The translations under genes and the position numbers were made by a program. A model generated the notes under the pieces. That model was not told the origin of the DNA and did no database searches. It saw only the letters and a list, made by a program, of their open reading frames with translations. This document shows, piece after piece, positions 42,657-52,668 of a DNA stretch of 64,000 nucleotides (position 1 is its first letter; each line of letters opens with the position of its first letter). This stretch comes from Glycomyces fuscus (GTDB lineage: Bacteria > Actinomycetota > Actinomycetes > Streptosporangiales > Streptosporangiaceae), in assembly GCA_002529455.1 (NCBI GenBank), contig NYMS01000010.1:80447-144446 (forward strand), given 5' to 3'.

Positions 42657-44582
42657 TCAGCCCGCCTCCGGGCTGGTCAGCCCCTGGTAGGCGTTGGCCT
42701 GGATACCGAACAGCTCGGCGTACAGGCCCTCCTGGGCCATGAGCTGGTCGTGGGTGCCGTGCTCGGCGACCCGGCCCTCACGGAGCACGTAGATCCGATC
42801 GGCCTGGCGCACCGATGCCAGGCGGTGGGTGATGAGCAGCACGGTGGCGTCTCGGGCGGCGGCCTGCAACGTGTCGAACAGGCGTTTCTCCGCGCGGGCG
42901 TCCAGGGCGGCGGTGGGCTCGTCGGCGATGACCAGGTCCGCTCGCCGGTACAGGCCGCGGGCGGCGGCGATCCGCTGTTTCTGCCCTCCGGACAGGTCGG
43001 CGCCGCCCTCGAAGCGTTTGTCGAGCACGGTGTCCAGGCCCCGGTCCAGGGAGGCGACGACCTCGTCGGCGCCGCTGAGCGCGAGCGCGCGTTCGAGCCG
43101 TTCGCGGTCGACGGCCTCGTCGGGGCCGCCCATGGTGATGTTGCGCAGGGCGGGGAAGGGCCACTGGGTGTAGTCCTGGCTGATCAGCCCGATGCGGTCC
43201 CGGACCTGTTCGATGCGGGTGTCGGCGATGTCCTGGCCGTTCCAGGTGATACGGCCCTGGGCGGGGGTGTACAGGCCCGCGATGAGTTTGGCCAGCGTGG
43301 ACTTGCCGGACCCGTTCTCGCCCACCAACGCCACCACCTCCCCCTTGCGCAGGGTGACGTCCACACCGCCCAGGGCCTCGCGCTCCTGGTTGGGGTAGGC
43401 GAAGCGCAGGTTCGTGGCGGACAGGGTCTCCAACGGGCCGGGCAGGTCGCACCGGCCCGGGCGGGGCAGGCTCCGCCGGGTCTGTTCGCACACCTGGTAG
43501 ACGTCGTCGACGTACAACCCGGACGAGTAGGTGCTGGTGAGGGCGTGGGTGAGCCGGTCCAGCGCCCCGGTGCCCTGCCTGATCGCCACGAACGCGGCCC
43601 CCGCGACGGCCAGCGGCATCTGCCCGTTCATCAGCAGCAGGACCAGGGCGGTGTAGACGCCGAGGAGGGCGATCGCACCCACCGCGTCGCCGGTGCCGCG
43701 CACCAGGGTCTGGCGGCGGGCCACGTCCAGCATCACCGCGCGCACCCGGTCGGCGATACCGGTGTACTCACGCAGCAGTCCGGGGGCCATGTTGTAGGCC
43801 CGCAGTTCGGCGGCAGAGGCGCGGTCGGCGAGCAGGGTGCCGACCACGTAGCGGCGGCGGTCGGTGGTGGTCAGCTCCCGCAGCCTGGTGTAGCGGATGC
43901 GTGCCGCACGCATCGCCGCCCACCCGGTGGGCAGCACCGCCACCACCAGCAAAGGGGCGAGGACGGGGTGCAGGACGGTCAGCACTCCGGCGACGGCCAG
44001 CAGCCCGATGAGGCCGCTGAGCACGTCGATGGCGTTCGCGATCAGCGACGAGGACTCGTAGATGCCCCGGTCGCGGCCCCGGGCCAGGGCGTCGTTGTAG
44101 TCGGAGTCGTCGTAGGCCTCCAGGCGGGTGCGGGCGGTCAGGGAGAACAGTTCGATCTCCATGGCCCGCTCGACCTGGGGGCCCAGCCGCGCCTGCGCCC
44201 ATCCCGCGCCCAGGGTCAGGACTCCGTGCAGGGCGAGGAGGGCGGCGAGCGCGAGCAGGGAGGGCAGGGCCGCCTGCAACCGCTCCGGAGTGGGGCCCTG
44301 GGCCAGCAGGGACTCCAGCACACGGGCGACGGCGATCAGGCCGGCCGCGCCCACCAGACCGGCCGCGACGTTCAGGACCAGGGTGGAGGCGGTGTCGACG
44401 CGGCTGGCCCGCCAGGCCACCCCCAGGACACGGAGGATCATCCGGGGCAGCCGGGTGAGGATCGTCCACACCGTCAGCCGTTGGAGCTGGTCGACCCAGG
44501 GGTGGTAGCGGGTGGGTTTCATCCGCGGCTCGGCCGGAGCCGCGTCGGCGGGGACGGGCGGGCGTTTGCGGGAACGACGCAT
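42657..44582 (-). CDS. ABC transporter, fused permease-ATPase (exporter half-transporter)
   Basis: 641 residues: an N-terminal membrane domain of about six helices (to about residue 370), then an ATPase domain with Walker A VGENGSGKSTLAKL, signature LSGGQKQRIAAARGL, Walker B DLVIADEPTAALDARA and switch THR. A type I exporter acting as a homodimer or with an unlinked partner. The membrane domain lacks a leader-peptidase domain. ATG 44582 has GAGGAG four bases upstream; ATG 44594 is an alternative. Substrate unknown. Confidence 0.9.
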   Translation of the reverse strand: MRRSRKRPPVPADAAPAEPRMKPTRYHPWVDQLQRLTVWTILTRLPRMILRVLGVAWRASRVDTASTLVLNVAAGLVGAAGLIAVARVLESLLAQGPTPERLQAALPSLLALAALLALHGVLTLGAGWAQARLGPQVERAMEIELFSLTARTRLEAYDDSDYNDALARGRDRGIYESSSLIANAIDVLSGLIGLLAVAGVLTVLHPVLAPLLVVAVLPTGWAAMRAARIRYTRLRELTTTDRRRYVVGTLLADRASAAELRAYNMAPGLLREYTGIADRVRAVMLDVARRQTLVRGTGDAVGAIALLGVYTALVLLLMNGQMPLAVAGAAFVAIRQGTGALDRLTHALTSTYSSGLYVDDVYQVCEQTRRSLPRPGRCDLPGPLETLSATNLRFAYPNQEREALGGVDVTLRKGEVVALVGENGSGKSTLAKLIAGLYTPAQGRITWNGQDIADTRIEQVRDRIGLISQDYTQWPFPALRNITMGGPDEAVDRERLERALALSGADEVVASLDRGLDTVLDKRFEGGADLSGGQKQRIAAARGLYRRADLVIADEPTAALDARAEKRLFDTLQAAARDATVLLITHRLASVRQADRIYVLREGRVAEHGTHDQLMAQEGLYAELFGIQANAYQGLTSPEAG

Positions 44583-45084
44583 CGAACTCCTCATCGAAAA
44601 GGGAGGGTTGCGGTGGTGATCCTGCCGCTCGGCGGTGACGGTCCGCCACGGGTTCGAACGCCGGGTGGGGGTTGTGGTGGGACCCAATCCGGGGCGGTGC
44701 TCGGTGCGGTTGCCGCCGGGTACCGGACCAGGGGGCGGAGGGGGCGGGCGGCCCCGCGGAAAATCGCGCTGATGGGTGGTGTCCGGATCGGCGCGGGAAA
44801 CGGACCCGGCGCAAACCCGGCGGACCAGGTGTCGTTCCTCGTCGGACAAAGGTCCGAAACCCGGCCTCGCGGCTCCCGGACGGCGGCCCGCCGTATCCGG
44901 GGTTCACGCCCGGGTGCGGTCGGGGCCGGGCCGTGCGGCTCCCACGGGCCGGGGGCGGAGCGGCTCCTCGTCGGGACGCCGGTACCCGAAGAGCACCGCC
45001 GCGGCGGGAGGGGGAGGGGCTTCCCGGGGGCTGGTCGGAGGAGGGCCCCGGACGGCTTCCATCTGGGGAGGCCCGGAAACGACT
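44583..45084. other. Non-coding stretch, no feature recognised
   Basis: About 500 bp between the ABC transporter start and the tRNA operon terminator. Open frames here lack a ribosome site and recognisable protein sequence, and those crossing 45117 onward merely read through tRNA genes. It must contain the ABC promoter, which I cannot place. Confidence 0.5.
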
Positions 45085-45110
45085 CAGGCCGGAGCGTGTG
45101 CTCCGGCCTG
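45085..45110 (-). terminator. Terminator of the tRNA operon
   Basis: CAGGCCGGAGC (45085-45095) and GCTCCGGCCTG (45100-45110), perfect 11 bp arms with a 4-base loop, 6 bp after the tRNA-Val 3' end on the minus strand. Confidence 0.8.
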
Positions 45111-45116
45111 GGAAGG

Positions 45117-45193
45117 TGGTGGGCGATACAGGATTCGAACCTGTGACCTCTACCGTGTCAAGGTAGCGCTCTAACCAACTGAGCTAACCGCCC
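45117..45193 (-). tRNA. tRNA-Val (GAC)
   Basis: Full cloverleaf: acceptor GGGCGGT/ATCGCCC, D-loop AGTTGGTTA, anticodon stem CTACC/GGTAG around TTGACAC (anticodon GAC), T-loop TTCGAAT. 74 nt plus an encoded CCA. Third tRNA of a Gly-Cys-Val operon. Confidence 0.95.
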
Positions 45194-45207
45194 GCGTGTA
45201 GCGTGGG

Positions 45208-45278
45208 AGGTGGAGACGGGATTCGAACCCGTGTAGACGGCTTTGCAGGCCGCTGCCTCGCCTCTCGGCCACTCCACC
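45208..45278 (-). tRNA. tRNA-Cys (GCA)
   Basis: 71 nt. Acceptor GGTGGAG/CTCCACC, anticodon loop CTGCAAA (anticodon GCA) on stem GCGGC/GCCGT, T-loop TTCGAAT. No encoded CCA. Middle gene of the tRNA operon. Confidence 0.95.
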
Positions 45279-45319
45279 GAGTTACACGTGAGGTGCCGGG
45301 GCGCCTCGCGTCTCCTCCG

Positions 45320-45392
45320 AGCGGACGACGGGATTCGAACCCGCGACCCTCACCTTGGCAAGGTGATGCTCTACCAGCTGAGCCACGTCCGC
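45320..45392 (-). tRNA. tRNA-Gly (GCC)
   Basis: 73 nt. Acceptor GCGGACG/CGTCCGC, anticodon loop TTGCCAA (anticodon GCC) on stem CACC(T)/(A)GGTG, T-loop TTCGAAT. No encoded CCA. First gene of the operon. Confidence 0.95.
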
Positions 45393-45440
45393 TTGCTGCC
45401 TGGCCTGGGGCCCGTGGGCCCCGCCGTGCTGCTGGTAAGA

Positions 45441-45468
45441 ACTCTAGCGGAAAGTCAGCAGACGGCAA
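45441..45468 (-). promoter_or_regulatory. Sigma-70-type promoter of the tRNA operon
   Basis: On the minus strand, -35 TTGCCG (45468-45463), 16 bp spacer, -10 TAGAGT (45446-45441), about 48 bp upstream of tRNA-Gly. Confidence 0.6.
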
Positions 45469-45623
45469 ATCGGCGCTGGGAGGAGCCGGTTCGGCGCTCC
45501 CTCGGCGGGTGGGCGGCCGTGCGGACGAGGGACGCGCCGGGACGTTCGGAGCAGACGTTAACGTCCGCGTCATGCCCCCGGGTGGACAATGGGGGACACC
45601 GGCGTGACGAGGGGGAGACGGAT

Positions 45624-46805
45624 ATGGGCGCGGGCGGCGGCACCGGGGGACACGACGGGCACCGGTCGTGGCCGCGGGCGAGGGAGGCCGCCCGGCTCCT
45701 GGGCGGCGGCAGGCCCCCGGCCCCCCGGGACCTTCCCCTGGAGGAGGCCCTGGGAGCCGTCCTCGCCGCGGACGTGCACGCCCTGGCGGGCCTGCCCGCC
45801 TTCGACGCCTCGGCCATGGACGGCTTCGCGGTGTCGGGGCCGGGGCCCTGGCGGCTGGTCGGGCGGCAGCTGGCCGGAGCGGGCGGGGCGCCCGTGTGCC
45901 TGCGTCCGGGCGAGGCCGTCGAGATCGCCACCGGCGCCCGTGTGCCCAAGGACACCGAGTGCGTCCTGCCCTACGAGCGGGCCGACGTCCGGGACGGGGC
46001 GGTGGACGGACCCGCGGAGGCGGGCCGCCACGTGCGCTGGGCGGGGGAGGAGATCGCCCCCGGCGAGACGGTGCTCACACGGGGGGCGGTGGTCGGCCCC
46101 GCCGCGCTGGGCCTGGCCGCCAGCCTGGGCCACGACACCCTGTCCGTGCTGCGCCCCCGGGTGTCGGTACTGGTCACCGGTGAGGAGATCACCACATCGG
46201 GGCTGCCCGGCGACGGCAGCGTACGCGACGCCATCGGCCCGGCGCTGCCCGCGATCGTGGACCGCGCGGGCGGCCGGGTCGAGTCCCTGCGCCACCTGGG
46301 CGACGAGCGGCGGCCGCTGCTCGACGCTCTGGCCGGGGCGGACGGCGACGTGGTCGCGGTGTGCGGCTCCTCGTCCCGGGGCCCGGCCGACCACCTGCGC
46401 TCGGCCCTGGAGGAGCTGGGCGCCGAGGTCGCGGTCGACGGGGTCGCCTGCCGTCCCGGCCACCCGCAGCTGCTCGCGCACACCGGCCGGTCCGTGTTCG
46501 TGGGCCTGCCCGGCAACCCCGGGGCCGCCCTGGTCGCCGCGGCCACCCTGCTGGTCCCCCTGCTCGCCGCCATGACCGGCCGTCCGGACCCCGGAGCGGG
46601 GCTGGGCCGGGCCGTCCTGGAGGGCGCCGTCACAGCCCATCCCCGGGACACCAGGCTGGTCGCGGTGCGTCTGGGCGGCGGGCGCGCGCACCCGGTCGGC
46701 CACGACCGTCCGGGCAGTCTGCGCGGCGCCGCGCTGGCCGACGCCTACGCGGTGGTGCCGCCGGGCTGGGACGGCGCCGAGGTGGAGCTGCTCCGGGTCC
46801 CCTGA
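45624..46805 (+). CDS. moeA: Molybdopterin molybdenumtransferase (MoeA)
   Basis: 393 residues, usual MoeA length. Conserved FDASAMDGFAV near the N-terminus, ATGARVPKDTECVLPYER of the first domain, TGEEI in the central domain, and the C-terminal GLPGNPGAALV. It inserts molybdate into adenylylated molybdopterin. The family GxIxDSN-like motif reads GSVRDAIGPAL, a mild deviation. ATG 45624 follows GAGGGGGAGA. No other moa or mob gene is in the window. Confidence 0.88.
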   Translation: MGAGGGTGGHDGHRSWPRAREAARLLGGGRPPAPRDLPLEEALGAVLAADVHALAGLPAFDASAMDGFAVSGPGPWRLVGRQLAGAGGAPVCLRPGEAVEIATGARVPKDTECVLPYERADVRDGAVDGPAEAGRHVRWAGEEIAPGETVLTRGAVVGPAALGLAASLGHDTLSVLRPRVSVLVTGEEITTSGLPGDGSVRDAIGPALPAIVDRAGGRVESLRHLGDERRPLLDALAGADGDVVAVCGSSSRGPADHLRSALEELGAEVAVDGVACRPGHPQLLAHTGRSVFVGLPGNPGAALVAAATLLVPLLAAMTGRPDPGAGLGRAVLEGAVTAHPRDTRLVAVRLGGGRAHPVGHDRPGSLRGAALADAYAVVPPGWDGAEVELLRVP

Positions 46806-47074
46806 GGACGGCCTCCGGGGCTTCGCGTCCCCGCCCTCACGGGGCGTCCACCATCCCGGGCGTCCTGTACGCCGGGACGGGCGCTCGTGGTCCTTCCCGG
46901 CGTTCCCGCGCCCGTCCCTCATCGCGGCCCGGACCAGGGGTCCTCGCGCCTCCAGGGGGAGGTGAGGTGTACCGAGACCCCCTGTTCGGCGGCGGGCCGG
47001 ACGGTGGGGTCTAGGCCGCAGCCGAGGCAGGGCAGCGCTGGGAGGGCACCGCTGGGATGGGGCCGGGCACGCGT

Positions 47075-47106
47075 CGGGCCCCGGAGGATGTCGCCTCCGG
47101 GGCCCG
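47075..47106. terminator. Bidirectional terminator hairpin
   Basis: Perfect 13 bp arms 47075-47087 and 47094-47106 with a 6-base loop, between convergent moeA and MFS genes. The rest of 46806-47116 shows no gene. Confidence 0.8.
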
Positions 47107-47116
47107 GACTCGCGCG

Positions 47117-48874
47117 CTAGCCGTCGGAGCGCTCCGGTCCCGGAGCGGCCGGGGAGCCCCCCGCCACCGGGTCGGCGGCCACGGGGTCGGTCCTCTCCCC
47201 GGCACCCGCGGTCTCAGCGGCCACCGTGGTCCCCGCGGTCCCGGCGGTGCCCACGGCCTCGACCGTCTCCTCGACGGCCCCCTCGGCGGGACCCTCCACC
47301 GGCTCCACCGCCGGGTTGCCCAGGCCGCGCAGCAGCACCCACGCCTGCGCGGCGGCCGCCAGGACGATCACCACGGCGATGACGCTGGTCAGGTGCATGC
47401 CGTCGGTGAACGCCGTCCGCGCGGCCCCCATCAGGGCGTCGCCCGCGGGGCCGCCCACCTCGGTCGCGGCGTTCGCGGCCCCGCCCAGGGTCTCCCGGGC
47501 GGCGTCCACGGCACCGGAGGGCACGCCCTCCACGGCGGTCAGGTTCGTGCGGTAGGACGCGGTCAGCACGCTGCCCAGCACCGCGACGCCCAGCGCCGCG
47601 CCCAGCTCGTAGGCGGTCTCGGAGATCGCCGAGGCCGCGCCCGCCCGCTGGGGCGGGGCCGACGACATGATCGCGCCGTTGGTCAGCGTCTCGGCGAACC
47701 CCGCGCCGGTCGCGATCAGCGCGAAGCCCGTCGCCACGAGCACCACACCGGTCACCACGTCGCCCTGGGGCGCGAACACCAGGACCGCGAACCCCGTCGC
47801 GGTCACCAGCAGGGATCCGCCGACCACCGCGGCCAGGCTCAGGCGGCGCGACAGCCGCACCGCCACCAGCCCCGCCAGCACCGACAGCACCAGGCCGGGC
47901 AGCAGCACGAAACCGGCCCGCATCGGCGAGACGCCCAGCACCAGCTGGAGGTACTGCGTCAGGAAGAACAGCGACGACACCAGCGAGAACACGATCATCA
48001 GGTTGGTGGCCACCGCCACGCTGAACACGCGGTACCCGAACAGGCCCACGTCGATCAGCGGGTCGTCGAGCGCCCTCTGGCGCCGGACGAACAGGTAGCC
48101 CAGGCCCAGGCCGACCGCCAGGGACGCGACCGGGACGGCCGCCAGGCCCTCGGTGGCCAGGTTCTTGACGCCGTACACGGCGGGCAGGATCGCGGCCATG
48201 GACAGGACCACGCTCAGCGGGTCCAGGCGGCCCGAGCCGGGGGCGCGCGACTCGCGCACCAGCAGCGGGACCAGCACCAGGATCAGCGCCATCACCGGCA
48301 GGTTGATCAGGAACACCGAGCCCCAGAAGAAGTGCTCCAGGAGCCAGCCGCCCAGGATCGGGCCGAGCGCCGCGCCGCCGGAGAACCCGGACGCCCACAG
48401 GGCGATGGCCAGCAGGCGCTGGCGCGGGTCCAGGAACATGTTGCGCAGCAGCGACAGGGTCGAGGGCATCAGCGAGGCGCCCGCCATGCCGAGCAGGGCG
48501 CGGGCCGCGATGAGCACCTCGGCGGTGGGCGAGAACGCGGCGATCAGCGAGGCCGCGCCGAAGGCGGCCGAGCCGATCATGAGCAGGCGCCTCCGGCCGA
48601 TGCGGTCGCCGAGCGAGCCCATGGTGATCAGCAGCCCGGCCAGGACGAAGCCGTAGACGTCGACGATCCACAGCAGCTGGCCCGCGTCGGGCCGCAGGTG
48701 CTCGCTGAGCGCGGGGACGGCGAAGCCGAGCACGGTGGAGTCGACCGAGATCAGGATCACCGGGAGGACCAGGACGGCGAGCGCGGTCCATTCGCGCGGG
48801 CCCGCGAGGGCGGGCGCCGCGCCGTCGCGCTCGCGCGCGCCGACGTTGCCGTTTCCGGTCTGGGCGGAACTCAT
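47117..48874 (-). CDS. MFS multidrug efflux transporter, DHA2 family (QacA-like)
   Basis: 585 residues, about 14 helices. ISVDSTVLGFAVPAL in helix 1, motif A GSLGDRIGRRRLL, and helix 5 motif GAALGPILGGWLL. The last 60 residues form a long Ala/Glu/Pro-rich cytosolic tail unlike the paralogue at 23062. Divergent from a TetR regulator; export of cationic or hydrophobic drugs is likely. Confidence 0.9.
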   Translation of the reverse strand: MSSAQTGNGNVGARERDGAAPALAGPREWTALAVLVLPVILISVDSTVLGFAVPALSEHLRPDAGQLLWIVDVYGFVLAGLLITMGSLGDRIGRRRLLMIGSAAFGAASLIAAFSPTAEVLIAARALLGMAGASLMPSTLSLLRNMFLDPRQRLLAIALWASGFSGGAALGPILGGWLLEHFFWGSVFLINLPVMALILVLVPLLVRESRAPGSGRLDPLSVVLSMAAILPAVYGVKNLATEGLAAVPVASLAVGLGLGYLFVRRQRALDDPLIDVGLFGYRVFSVAVATNLMIVFSLVSSLFFLTQYLQLVLGVSPMRAGFVLLPGLVLSVLAGLVAVRLSRRLSLAAVVGGSLLVTATGFAVLVFAPQGDVVTGVVLVATGFALIATGAGFAETLTNGAIMSSAPPQRAGAASAISETAYELGAALGVAVLGSVLTASYRTNLTAVEGVPSGAVDAARETLGGAANAATEVGGPAGDALMGAARTAFTDGMHLTSVIAVVIVLAAAAQAWVLLRGLGNPAVEPVEGPAEGAVEETVEAVGTAGTAGTTVAAETAGAGERTDPVAADPVAGGSPAAPGPERSDG

Positions 48875-49015
48875 CTTTCCTCGTTACGTGTCGCTTGTGG
48901 GCGCGCCGCACGGCTGTGGGGAGCGCGTCGGGGCCGACGGGAGGCGAGGGGCGAACGGCCGGGTGAGGGGACGGGAAGCCTGGTCGACCGGGTGGCGTAC
49001 TCCCGGGACTCTTCA

Positions 49016-49053
49016 ACCGTCCAGCCGGTACAGTACCGTCCAGCCGGTACAGT
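49016..49053. promoter_or_regulatory. Tandem operators of MFS-TetR pair 2
   Basis: Two perfect 19 bp direct repeats (49016-49034 and 49035-49053), each ACCGTCCAGCCGGTACAGT. Across their junction lies the perfect palindrome GTACCG-TCCAGC-CGGTAC (49033-49050), with a half-conserved copy 19 bp upstream. It ends 8 bp before the regulator start. Confidence 0.75.
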
Positions 49054-49060
49054 GTCAATC

Positions 49061-49612
49061 GTGAACGCTACGAACACCCGCGACCGCATTCTCGACTCCC
49101 TGCAGGACATCCTCGTCGGCGAGGGTTACTCCGCGGTGACCCTGGAGGCCGTGGCCCGCGACGCCGGGGTGTCCAAGGGAGGGCTGCTGTACCACTTCCC
49201 TTCCAAGGCCGCCATGCTCACCGGGCTCATCGAGCGCCTGAGCCTGCTGGCAGAGGAGGAGTTCCGCGAGGCGGTGGAGGGGGAGGAGGGCGTGGTCCGC
49301 GTCTTCCTGCGCACCTCGCTGCCGCGCAGCCCCGAGGAACGGGAGCTGTACTGGGCGGTCATCGCGGCCCTGCGCGGCCAGGAGGACATGCCCGAGGAGG
49401 CCGTCCGCACGGTCCAGGGCCTCTTCAGCCGCTGGGGCGACCTGCTGCACGAGGAGCTCACCGACCCGGTCCTGGCCGAGATCGTCCTGCGCGCGGGCGA
49501 CGGCCTGTACATGGCGGCGATCGCCGGGCTGCCCCAGCCCGACCCGGAGCTGACGCAGCGGATGATCGACCGCCTGGTGGAGGCCTCCGACAAGGTGCGC
49601 CGCACGCGCTGA
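49061..49612 (+). CDS. TetR-family regulator of MFS pair 2
   Basis: 183 residues. Helix-turn-helix TLEAVARDAGVSKGGLLYHF continuing PSKAAML, identical in the KGGLLYHFPS core to the regulator at 24597. The GTG at 49061 lies 8 bp after the tandem operators, implying an almost leaderless transcript. It probably represses itself and the divergent efflux gene. Confidence 0.88.
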   Translation: MNATNTRDRILDSLQDILVGEGYSAVTLEAVARDAGVSKGGLLYHFPSKAAMLTGLIERLSLLAEEEFREAVEGEEGVVRVFLRTSLPRSPEERELYWAVIAALRGQEDMPEEAVRTVQGLFSRWGDLLHEELTDPVLAEIVLRAGDGLYMAAIAGLPQPDPELTQRMIDRLVEASDKVRRTR

Positions 49613-49784
49613 GCGTCCGCGCCCCCGGTCCGCGTCCCGAGTCCCGCGCCCGGTTCCCGGTCTGGTCCGCGCACCCCGCCTCCGCGTCCCGGATCCGGTC
49701 CCCGAACCCGTCCCCCGGCGGCTCCGGTCCGGGCCCCCTCCGCCCGGGCGCGAGGACTCCGCGCCCCGGCGGGTCCGGCCCGGC

Positions 49785-50282
49785 TCAGACCCGGTACTCG
49801 AACATCTGGACCTCGGTGCCGCCCACGGGGACCCGCTCGACCGGGGTGAACCCCTGCCCCTCGTAGTAGCGCACCAGGGCGCCGTCGCCGCCCGCCCAGC
49901 AGTCCACCCGCACCAGTCCGATGCCGCGCTCGCGCGCCTGCCTGCGGGCGAAGGAGAGCAGCTTGCCGCCCACGTCGCGTCCGGCGTACCCGCGCGCGAC
50001 CAGCAGCAGGTGGACGTAGAGCTCGCGCTCGCGCACCCTCGGCGCGTAGCCGGGGGCGCGTTCGGTGGCGTTGAGGAAACCGGCGGTGCCCTCGCCGACC
50101 TCGGCCACCCACAGCCCCTCGGCCACCAGCTGCTCCACGCGCGCGACCCGCCTGGGGTCCCGCGACCAGGGGCGGTCGCCCCACTGCGCGGCGCTCCCGC
50201 GCGCGACCAGCCACTCCACGGTGGCGTCGAAGGTCTCCAGCACCGCTGACAGGTCCGCCGGCCCGCCCTGGCGCAGCCTCAT
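49785..50282 (-). CDS. GNAT-family N-acetyltransferase
   Basis: 165 residues. Acetyl-CoA-binding motif A is YVHLLLVARGYAGRDVGGKLL with the expected glycine spacing, and the C-terminal RYYEGQGFTPVERV is motif B. The N-terminus WLVARGSAAQWGDRPW with an aromatic pair suggests a small-molecule acceptor. ATG 50282. The gap 49613-49784 is a low-complexity run of CGGTCC-like words. Confidence 0.85.
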   Translation of the reverse strand: MRLRQGGPADLSAVLETFDATVEWLVARGSAAQWGDRPWSRDPRRVARVEQLVAEGLWVAEVGEGTAGFLNATERAPGYAPRVRERELYVHLLLVARGYAGRDVGGKLLSFARRQARERGIGLVRVDCWAGGDGALVRYYEGQGFTPVERVPVGGTEVQMFEYRV

Positions 50283-50839
50283 GTGTCCGCCTCACACGTC
50301 GGGGAACAAACACGACCAATGCACGTTAACCGGTCGTCCATCCGCCGGGCATCCCGATATCCCGGTGCCTCCGGGGAAGGGGGGAGGAGGCGTCGGCGGC
50401 GCGGCCGGACGACCGGTTCGCGGGGCGGGGCCGTGGCGCCCGGAACGCCGCTGCGGGACAATGGCGGGACCCCGCCGCGGGGATACGGGACGTGCGGGAA
50501 CCGCGAGGCCCGCGCGGCGGCGGCCGGTCGCCCCGCGGACGGGCCGGCACGGCGCCCCCGCCGCGTCCGGGGGCGCTCCGCCCGCCGCCGGGCGGAAGAG
50601 GAGGTCAGGATGTGGCGCTGTTCACGTGCTTCCGAGCATGGTTTACTTCCCGGTAACTTCGTTGCCGCAGCCGGGCCCCGCGTTCGTGGGGTGCCCGCCC
50701 ACCCCGCGAGGTGAAGTGTGCACTACCCCAAGGTGTGGGGCGCGCCGTGTCGACCGCGACAGCGCTCTCCACGAGACTGTTGCCGCCTCGCCGGGGTGTC
50801 CACGGGGTGAGAACACGCAGACCGGAAAGCGGGGGGCGC
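50283..50839. other. Non-coding region upstream of manA
   Basis: About 560 bp. Bases 50630-50675 are AT-richer (GGTTTACTTCCCGGTAACTT) and probably hold the manA promoter. A 34-codon frame at 50610 with a good ribosome site has poor codon bias and a TTA codon, and I do not accept it. Confidence 0.4.
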
Positions 50840-52024
<1,185 letters not shown>

Positions 52025-52134
52025 GGCGGGACCGGGGCGGGCGGGTCGCGGGGCGTCCGGTCCGCGCCGGGAGGTGACCGCGCACCGATACCCTGGGCCC
52101 TTCGGTTCACTGTGACGACACGAGGGGTACCACC

Positions 52135-52509
52135 ATGGCGCTTGAGCGTCCCGAGATCGACTTCATCGAGGGCCCGCCGCCCGCCGACCTGGAGATCACC
52201 GACATGGTGGTCGGTGAGGGCGCCCAGGCGGGCCACGGCAGCACCGTCGACGTCCACTACGTGGGCGTGGCCTTCTCCAGCGGCGAGGAGTTCGACGCCA
52301 GCTGGAACCGCGGCGCCCCGCTGAGCTTCCGCCTCGGCGCGCGCCAGGTCATCGAGGGCTGGGACCAGGGCGTCCTGGGCATGCGCGTGGGCGGCCGCCG
52401 CAAGCTGGTCATCCCGCCGCACCTGGCCTACGGCGAGCGCGGCGCCCCCGGCGCCATCAAGCCGAACGAGACCCTGATCTTCGTCTGCGACCTGGTCGGC
52501 GTCCGCTAA
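52135..52509 (+). CDS. FKBP-type peptidyl-prolyl cis-trans isomerase
   Basis: 124 residues, a single FKBP domain: VVGEGAQAGHGSTVDVHYVG, FDASWNRGAPLSFRLG, VIEGWDQGVLGMRVGGRRKL and IPPHLAYGERGAPG, the standard active-site pattern. It accelerates proline isomerisation in the cytosol, with no signal peptide. ATG 52135 follows ACGAGGGG. Confidence 0.95.
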   Translation: MALERPEIDFIEGPPPADLEITDMVVGEGAQAGHGSTVDVHYVGVAFSSGEEFDASWNRGAPLSFRLGARQVIEGWDQGVLGMRVGGRRKLVIPPHLAYGERGAPGAIKPNETLIFVCDLVGVR

Positions 52510-52619
52510 CGGCGCCGCTTCGCGCCCGGGCGTCCCCCGGCGCGGGGCCCGGGTCGGGGCCCGGGTCGGGGCCGGCGGGCCGTGCCCCCGGCTCCCCGTA
52601 GGGTCCGGGCGCACGGGAA

Positions 52620-52657
52620 GGGGCCCGGGCCGCGCTCCCACGTGCGGCACGGGCCCC
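52620..52657. terminator. Bidirectional terminator hairpin
   Basis: GGGGCCCG (52620-52627) and CGGGCCCC (52650-52657) with further inner CCGC/GCGG pairing, between convergent FKBP and acyl-CoA dehydrogenase genes. Confidence 0.65.
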
Positions 52658-52668
52658 TCGTCCCGCCG

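Noticed and set aside
44776..45174. Open frame whose end reads GRYRIRTCDLYRVK
   Set aside because: That peptide is the classic artefact of translating across a tRNA gene, here tRNA-Val.
49613..49784. Cluster of CCGGTCC/CGCGTCCC words downstream of the TetR gene
   Set aside because: Irregular spacing and no palindrome; low-complexity spacer rather than an array.
50610..50714. 34-codon frame with GAGGAGGTCAGG upstream, in the manA leader
   Set aside because: Contains TTA and several AT-ending codons, unlike the strongly GC-ending genes here; probably promoter DNA.
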